A stretch of DNA of 64,000 nucleotides from Euptelea pleiosperma (lineage: Eukaryota > Streptophyta > Magnoliopsida > Ranunculales > Eupteleaceae), in NCBI GenBank assembly GCA_035048495.1, contig CM068553.1, forward strand, positions 14,819,190 through 14,883,189, given 5' to 3'. The notes beneath the pieces are model-generated. The model saw only the letters and a program-made list of their open reading frames with translations. It did no database searches and was not told where the DNA came from. A program made the position numbers and the translations under genes. This document shows, in pieces, positions 57,241-64,000 of this stretch; positions within the stretch are counted from its first letter, which is position 1; each line of letters starts with the position of its first letter.

Positions 57241-57520
57241 AGTTTACCGTCATTGACGAGGAAGAAAAGTAAGAGGCCCGGTAGCAAGTAAGAAGTACGA
57301 AATTGCAGACGGAGCTCTATTTTCTTTTTGCTTATTAGGTCTAATAAAGTAGGGATCGAACACGAAATTCACACAAATGACTAGTTTACCGTCATTGACG
57401 GGGAAGAAAAATAAGAAGCTCAGGAGCAGGTAAGAATTATGAAGCTGCGGATGGAGCTCTATTTTCGTGTTTGCTTATTAGGTCTAACAAAGAAGGGATC
57501 GAACACAAAATTCACACAAA
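57241..57520. repeat. Two-copy 141-bp tandem repeat
   Basis: The unit TAGTTTACCGTCATTGACG...TTAGGTCTAA...TCACACAAATGAC starts at 57241 and again at about 57382. Parts of the same unit occur at 33840-34040. 57521-57959 is AT-rich and, near 57920, shares GGTCTATATCGAACCAAGCA with 34060. Confidence 0.75.
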
Positions 57521-57959
57521 TGACTAATTATTTATCAAAAAGTCAATGCATTAGATGCTGACATTGTTGATTTGACGGTCTTCGTCCATAGCATGCAATC
57601 AAAACGTAAAACACAACATAGACCCGTGGACGAAGTAAATAGTTAAGGCTAGTTGAAAAAAAGAATTCCACCATAGCCGTATTGCACGTTTTGGTGGGAC
57701 CATAATAAAGTCATATTCGTTGGAAATTTTTTGCTTTACACAATGCTGACGCATTCATGCAAATCAAGAGTCGTCAATCAATCCATTAGGGAGGTGGGCC
57801 TATAATAATTTTTAAAGTATTTTTCATCAAATCAACTGGGGTCCACCTTCCAGGTATTAATTAATGAACATTTATTTGCATGATCTTTACGGGTCAAGAA
57901 ATATGGGAGGCAAAATTTTTCTTACGGTCTATATCGAACCAAGCAAAAAATCAAATTAG

Positions 57960-58139
57960 TGTTGTAAATGGGGATGTATATCTCTGTATTTCTATTGATC
58001 AAAGCAAACATATATATATAGCCCTTATGAGGGACTTACAACATTAATGTAAGAGTTACAACATTGAAGGTATGTAGTGTAACTGACGCCATAATGACTG
58101 GTGGTCAGCCATCAGTTACAAATGTTTCATATTACAACA
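57960..58139 (-). mobile_element. Ty1-copia 3' LTR (180 bp)
   Basis: TGTTGTAAATGG at the left and ATATTACAACA at the right give TG...CA ends in inverted form. On the minus strand it follows the copia coding remnants with ACTCCCCCTTGGATG (polypurine-type tract GGGGGAGT) directly inside its edge, as expected for a 3' LTR. The opposite LTR is not found; the 5' part is lost at the LTR family 1 insertion near 61484. Confidence 0.7.
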
Positions 58140-59335
58140 CTCCCCCTTGGATGTCTACCACTTTATGATAACTGTCTCGTTAAAACCTTGTCAGAAAAAT
58201 CCCGTGGAATAAAATCTGTTCAAAGAAAAAAGAGTACAGTGTGTCAGCGAATTATGATGATTATGATAGATGCGTTTAAGATTGCCTCATTAAACCTAGT
58301 CGGGAAAACCTAGTGGGATAAAACCTGATCGAAAGAAAAAGAGTACAATATGCAAAATTTCTTCTAGGATACGATCATCCTCTTTCATTGATGCTCCCCC
58401 TGATTTGAGCATGTCAACTAAAAAGTCTTGGAACAAACACATTTCGATGCAACAAACCAATTTCTTGAACATTGATGTAGGTAGCGCCATGGTAAGTAGA
58501 TCTGCAAGATTGTCATTTTGAACATATATATCTACTTGATGTCAATATTGTGGCTCCACTGGAGCTCGTGAGTGTAAAAGAACTTTGGTAAATAAACGAC
58601 TTCAATCTGTGTGATACAGGCTGCATTGTCTTCGTACAACGTCGTCAAGATGTTTGTAATCAGAGGGAAACCAACTGTGTTCTGAATATTGTGGGCTACA
58701 GATCTCAACCATATGTATTTGCGACTACCTTCATTTATTGATTCGAGAACATGTTGACCATAGTCAACTTGATGGATCGCCATGAGATATTTGTTGTCAT
58801 AAGTTAATACATATCTTGTTTGCGATCAAGCCTTGCGAGGATCATAAAGATATCCAGTGTCTGCGTAGAGTTGTTGTTGCAGAATTAATTCTCGTCAATA
58901 GGTTGTTCGAGAATGCAATGCCAGGTGGAGTGCTGCAATATGCCAAGTGCATCAAGGCATTAACTGTATTTAGATATGGTACTTCAGGACCGATGAATGT
59001 TTTGTCGTCTTCTTGAGGACGAAAAAGGTCCATCTTAATGTTAAGTGATTAGACAATTATTGTTTGATCTATTGGCCGAGACAACATTTTATTTTTCTAA
59101 GATCTCTTATCTCAAATTATTTCTTCAGGTATACGGAGATTTTTGTGAGCTCTTCAAGAGTTCGACAAGATTCATATTGTCTACATATATTGCGATAATA
59201 ATAAATTCGATTTATACTTTTTTAATGAAAATGCACGAGCATATTTGACTGGTTAACCTGTCATTCCTTTATTAGGTATTCACTGAGGCGATAATACTAC
59301 ATGCTTCCGAAATGCTTTAATCCATACAGGGATTG

Positions 59336-60868
59336 TGTAAGGAATATTTTCATATTCTAGTTTGTCAAAGATTCCGTATGACATAAAACATTCATGTAAC
59401 CTTACCTACGAGCACCAGTGTAGTACTGTGAAGATGTCGTGGTACACATACTTTGTCGACTACGTGAAGACTAGAGGACAAAAATAGCAAAGATCAGACG
59501 GTTGACGACAGAAATCATCTGAGTAACTACCCATTTGTCTGTTATAGATCGTGAACGCTCGCTTAAGAAGGTAAGTAACTTAGTGGCCATAAGAATAGGT
59601 TTAAATAAATAAAATATAATGGTCAAACCTTATCATTGGACAGTCCCGAGTCTAAGTCAATATTATTGACTTCTGGGAAAGTCCAATCGATTGGACTATT
59701 TTGGCCAATCGTGTGCCAATCAATTGGACAAAGCCCAATAGATTGGAGACCTCTGTTAAATTGATTGGAGTCTACGAGACAGAACTTAATCAAAGTCAAA
59801 TCAATTGGAGACCACTGTTAAATCGATTGGAGCTTACGGGACAGAAACTTATTTAAGTCTGATCGATTGAACTATGTACAATCGATTGGATTTACGAAAG
59901 AAAAATCCATCCGTACAAGACCAATCGATTGGACCCAGAGTACAATCGATTAGACTTCACACGGATTGAGTCTTTCTCAGATCTGAAATTCTAGTTCCCA
60001 CTCTCCCACTTTCTAAAAGACTCTACGTTACGAATTCTATAAATGTAGCTCCTCTCTAGCTTTATAAAATATACTTCTACACTTTAGAATACAGAGAAGA
60101 AAGTTTTATTTATCAAGAGCGTCCATTAGAAGAGCAAAAAGCTTTTATTTCGCATAAATATCTTGTGAGGTTTTCTCTTCTAGATCAAAGCCAATAGCTT
60201 GATCTCTTACTCAACTTAGGTCTTCCACATAGAAACTTGACCTCAAAGTCTGAGAGTACCAGTGCGTCACAACACTATTTGAGCGATTTAGGGTTTAGGG
60301 TGTACTGAATCCTTCACCTCCAGCAAAGGCTGGAGAGTTGAGAATTAAGATTGGAGTAGCTGATCGAAGGTAGGTTTGAGGTGTACCAAACTAAACAAGC
60401 GGACAAGGCTTCTTGGCTAGGAGGGCGCGCATAGATTCGTAGCATTCATTCAAAGGACGTGGACGCATCCGCAGTAGGCTTTTGCTAAGGTTGGAAGCTA
60501 CATTTGCAACGGTGCTGCGTAGGTAACCTTTGTTTCGTTTAACTGTCCAATTAGTGATACTTTCCGTCTGGATGTGGTCCCTTGGTTTTCCTTGGCTAAG
60601 GTTTCCACGCTAAAACTTTTTGTCTTGTAGATGTTTGATTGTTGTTCCACTAAATCTATTGATTAGACCAAACGACGAAAAGACAACGAAGGTATATTTG
60701 AATTGAGTCGGTTGTGATAATCCTTTTTATCAATCAACTAAGGCATGCGAGTTTATCACCTTACCTTGACCAATAAACTTGTGATAGGTTAGATTAATTT
60801 TTAAATAATCTAATCACCCTTCCCTTCTAAGTATTTCTGATTAAAGAAAACGGACTGTTGTTTTTTCA
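59336..60868 (+). mobile_element. LTR family 2 solo LTR inside the copia element
   Basis: 1533 bp, starting TGTAAGGAATATTTTC and ending GTTTTTTCA. GATTG at 59331-59335 is repeated exactly at 60869-60873, and the copia frame (Q-S-L-Y-G-L) continues across once the insert is removed. It contains the CCAATCGATTGG array (59680-59960), TTTTATTTATCAAG near 60102, and the CTTCACCTCCAGCAAAGGCT phrase common to plant retrotransposon leaders. No coding sequence. Confidence 0.9.
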
Positions 60869-61187
60869 GATTGTTATAGTTTCATTGTGAACATACATTC
60901 TACATGGATTCATGCCATTTGCTTCAGACATTTTGAGTCCTTTTAGGACCTCGATATAGATATTTGTCAATATAAATATAACATGACCACGTTCACAAGA
61001 CATATGTTGAGTCCTTCTATGACTATTAGACAAATTAAGAATTGAATTATAATCGTATCCATTACATTAGAATGCGTTTCTTCATAATTGATATTAAATC
61101 TCTACTAGAAACCTTGTGTTATGAGTCGTGCCTTATAGTTTACGATCTCGGATTTTTCATTACAAATTTATGCAACATCGAGTGTTA

Positions 61188-61437
61188 GGACTACATGTCT
61201 GAATACCTTGCGCTTTGTTAGCGATTCTAGCTTCTCCTTGATCATTTGTGACTTATAGACTTCACATTTTCAGGCGTCAGGACTACAAGTCCAAACACTT
61301 CATGTATTTCTAGCGATTCAAGATATGCCTTGATCGTTTGTGTGTTGCACACTTAGCAACTTCAGGATTTAGGACTACAAGTCCGAATACTTCATGTATT
61401 GCTAACGAATCTAGCTCTATCTAGATTGCTTCATTCC
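61188..61437 (-). repeat. Three-copy 92-bp tandem repeat in copia coding sequence
   Basis: GGACTACAAGTCCGAATACT-type units start at 61188, 61280 and 61372. Each encodes, on the minus strand, the stretch around ELDSLAIHEVFGLVV. As 92 is not a multiple of three, the copies fall in different frames. Confidence 0.75.
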
Positions 61438-61483
61438 ACTTTAGCCAATCACTTTTATGTCGACATTCTTCGACAATATGTGG

Positions 61484-62385
61484 TGATATTCGCTTAAAAG
61501 TGCTTATTTTAAGCAATTCTCCTTTTAAAGTTATCGCACTCTCCTATGTAAAACTGTCATTTTAATCAACTTTTCCACGTAAGAGTTTTTCTCATTGCAT
61601 AAAACGCACTTTTCTAATCAAAATGATATATTCGCATGCATTCATATGCATTTATTTGACCCACATGCAAAGTTATTTTTTAAAAGTCTCATTACGCAAA
61701 TTTTCTATCGCAGGAGCACTTATCAGACAATTTTGATGGAATGTGGACCCACAATCAACCTCCAAAATCTATGATCAAAGCTTAAGAGCCAGTGAGCTAG
61801 AAGAAGAAGTTACAGGCCAAATGATGGGAGAACCAGAGAGGCAAAAAAGTCGAGAGACGACCAAGAAGAAAGAGAGACAAGCCTTCAAAGAAGAGACTAA
61901 GGAGATTAAAGCTTACCAACTAACACAAGATGAGGACTTGCTCATTTGGTAAAGCGTGCAGAAGACCAAGTCAAAGACCCGGGTTCAAGACCCTCTACAA
62001 GTAATTCTTCTTTATTTTGTAATATTTTCTCTCTCATCTCTCTAAATCCTCATTCTCTCTCTATTCTCAATATCAACCATCCGATTCTCTCTCCTTTCAC
62101 CATCACTTAATCCTATGGCCAGTCTATCATCTCATACCTTTGCCGATCATCACTATCCATTCCCTCTACCTAGAATCCTGGCCGTTAGATTCTCCTATCC
62201 ATCCGATCATCAATCCCCATCATCACACCCATGCGATCGTCACAAGGGTGATGCGTCCATCACAGGGCCACTAAGAAATGGATGGTCCAGATTTTAAAGA
62301 TCTTAAAAATATTGATTTCTCAAAATATAAAAAAATTCCTTTCAAAAGATTTTGTAAAAATGAATAGTAATTTCTAAACAGGGCC
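61484..62385 (+). mobile_element. LTR family 1, 5' third
   Basis: It starts TGATATTCGCTTAAAAGTGC and keeps the TCTCCTATGTAAAACTG block, tRNA-like segment and CTCTC run, then breaks off at about 62385 in a foldback-MITE half (GATCAGGCTGATTTTTGG, then GGCCAAACATCCATACGGTC, 62388-62520). 62521-62986 shows no gene. Confidence 0.75.
61938..61992 (+). promoter_or_regulatory. tRNA-like A-box/B-box pair in LTR family 1
   Basis: Best-preserved copy: TTGCTCATTTGGTAAAGC fits the D-arm/A-box with one mismatch, and GGTTCAAGACC fits the B-box consensus fully. The B-box starts 44 bp after the A-box start, in the range seen in tRNA genes. Confidence 0.5.
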
Positions 62386-62986
62386 TACTGACGATCACTG
62401 ATCAGGCTGATTTTTGGTTTATAGGTCCACCGATGGACTGGCCAAACATCCATACGGTCATAGCCCTCTAATAGTGTGCCACGTGGCTCGTATTGTGGGT
62501 TGTGATTGAAGTTTTTATCATGGGAATGGGAGTCTATACCTGCACCTGTCGGTGGCTAAAGTTTGTAAGTGATTTCTAGATGTGTCCTGTCATGTCAGAT
62601 GTGTGGCCAAAGCCACCTGTAACTACACGTTTTCTTATGTCTAACAAAAAATAATGAATATTATTTTTACTCTTATTATCCACATCACATGATAAAGACA
62701 AAGGGTCATATCCACTAATCAACCTCATGAGTCATGGGTATATTGTAGTCAACATCAGGGGTATATATTCCTTGGATCTACACCATTGATCTTAAGGAAG
62801 AGTTCTTTTGGAATTGAGCCAGATTTGGATTTGTCATTCTAGGTATCACAAATCTAAGTGTTTGGAAAGACGAATTGCCAAAAATACATTGTCAAATCCA
62901 GAGGTTTTCTTGGAATTAAAGTTTTATGGTGGGGAAGAAACTTCTAATTCCTGGACTTACATTTTCAGAATTTGAAGTTTGGGATA

Positions 62987-64000
62987 TGATATTCGCTCAA
63001 AAGTGCTTATTTTAAGTAATTATCTTTTTAGCATTATCGCACTCTCCTACGTAAAACTGCTCTAATTATCTACTTTTCTACGTAAGAGTCTATCTCATTG
63101 CGTAGAACACACTTTTCTGGACGAAATGGTATATTTGCATGCATTAAACATATTTTTAGAAGTTTAGATATTAAGCCGTTCTGATTAAGTCTCATTACGC
63201 GCTTCTTCTGTCGTAGGAAACCCTGATTGGATGATTCTCGAGACTTGTGGTCCCACATGGATCATGAAAGCCCATTATCAAAGCTTAAAGAGTCTACAGG
63301 CTATGTCTAGAAGATATGAGCCTATTACGGGCTGAACAAGGGGATCGAAGAGCTGGCCCAAGGAACCACGATAGCGGGAGAGCTGATAACCAAGAGAAGG
63401 ACCAAAGCATTTAAAGCCACATCAAATGATGGCCTGCTCTACTGGCAAAGCTCAAGTGAAGAACAATGGAAAACCAGGGTTCATGACCCTCTGCCAATAC
63501 TTTTTCTGATATTTTCTCTCTCATCTCTCCTTATTCTCTCTCTCTTCATTTCTCGGTCCTCGAATCTATTGACTTAACCCCAGAACTCCTGCTCATTGGC
63601 TCTGTCTCATCTCCCTTAGCTTTCTGACCGTTGGATCTTCCATCGGGCCGTTGAATCTCTATAGATCGCCATCTGATCTATCAATTCTATGCATCCGACC
63701 ATCCGATCGTGCTACCGATCAGTCGATCATCCATCCTATCAACCACCCGATCTCCATTATAAAATATCAGTCCCTAAGGCAGGTTTGATTGTAGAGAAAT
63801 GCCTCAGATGATTGATTGTGGCTGAGAGCGTAGAGCTCGATTTCCGAAGAAAGGAAAATACATTTTTCCTTGATGGGTATTTCAAGGGGAAAATGCATTT
63901 TTCTCCCCTGGCAACCAAACGCACCCTAACCCACATCCATCGAGCCCAGTGGCCCACTATCCTTCTCACCTACCTTCTGGCCCATGGCCGATGCACCTTG
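62987..64000 (+). mobile_element. LTR family 1, 5' part, running off the window
   Basis: It starts TGATATTCGCTCAAAAGTGC. It carries TCTCCTACGTAAAACTGC, the tRNA-like pair (63433-63490: CCTGCTCTACTGGCAAAGC and GGGTTCATGACCC) and a CT-rich run, then ATC-CGATC words toward the edge. This and the copy at 48783 share a subtype of the tRNA-like segment. Confidence 0.75.

Larger units (their letters stand above)
58140..61437 (-). pseudogene. Ty1-copia reverse transcriptase and RNase H, degenerate and interrupted
   Basis: Minus-strand reading from 61437: WNEAI-IELDSLAIHEVFG (start of the RT region), EIVNYKARLITQGF with NYEETHSNVMD (61140-61000), IYIEVLKGLKMSEANG (60990-60920), TMKL-Q, then a break by the 59336-60868 insertion. 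It resumes SLYGLKHFGSM-YYRLSEYLIKE (59325-59260) and IIAIYVDN (59175), where copia has YVDD. RNase H side: FRPQEDDKTFIGPEVPYLNT (59020), EGSRKYIWLRSV, LYEDNAACITQ, FFYTHELQ (58560), TKALPTS-like MALPTSMFKKLV (58485). Many stops and frameshifts, including the loss of the second catalytic Asp. Confidence 0.85.

Noticed and set aside
61938..61992. A functional tRNA gene
   Set aside because: The A- and B-boxes fit, but acceptor, anticodon and full T-stem pairing cannot be drawn, and all copies lie inside a repeat.

Overview
This is nuclear DNA from a flowering plant. The evidence is split GT-AG genes, plant-restricted protein families (wall-associated receptor kinases with a GUB_WAK domain, and CACTA transposon proteins with TNP2, DUF4218, DUF4216 and Transposase_24 domains) and dense LTR-retrotransposon and MITE content. 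The species cannot be read from the sequence. Only one protein-coding host gene looks intact: a wall-associated kinase-like (WAKL) receptor gene on the minus strand at 22507-29597. Two damaged relatives (44811-46979 and 51778-52353) lie on the same strand, so 22-52 kb is a decayed WAK tandem cluster.

Layout. 1-3.2 kb is AT-rich, with GA/CT simple sequence and a possible stray kinase exon. 3.2-13 kb is a degenerate CACTA (En/Spm) transposon with two genes: a TNP2-type transposase with stops and frameshifts, and a long multi-exon second ORF (Transposase_24, then DUF8039, then a Ulp1/C48 protease with its catalytic residues present). The second ORF is split by a 2974-bp LTR-like element flanked by a perfect 5-bp duplication. 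13-21.2 kb holds more copies of that LTR-like family plus a fragment of another LTR family that carries CCAATCGATTGG repeats. 21.7-30.1 kb is the WAKL gene; its introns are filled with MITEs, including a three-level nest. 30-44.6 kb is retroelement and MITE debris: a Ty3-gypsy integrase tail, a Tat/Ogre-like RNase H, CACTA ends, hAT MITEs and another LTR-like copy with perfect duplications. 44.8-52.4 kb has the two broken WAK copies. 52.4-57.9 kb is MITE-rich. 57.96-61.45 kb is a degenerate Ty1-copia element on the minus strand, interrupted by a 1533-bp solo LTR. The window ends with two further copies of the first LTR-like family.

Two repeat systems dominate. 'LTR family 1' starts TGATATTCGCT and ends CTTTCA. 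It is present as seven to nine copies or fragments of up to about 3 kb, lacks any visible internal coding region, and carries a tRNA-like A-box/B-box pair about 450 bp from its start. The 'foldback MITE family' (about 390 bp, long terminal inverted repeats, core motif GATGTTTGGCC and its complement) occurs about twenty times between 22 and 62.5 kb and is absent from the first 21 kb. Nested insertions give a clear relative chronology at several places.
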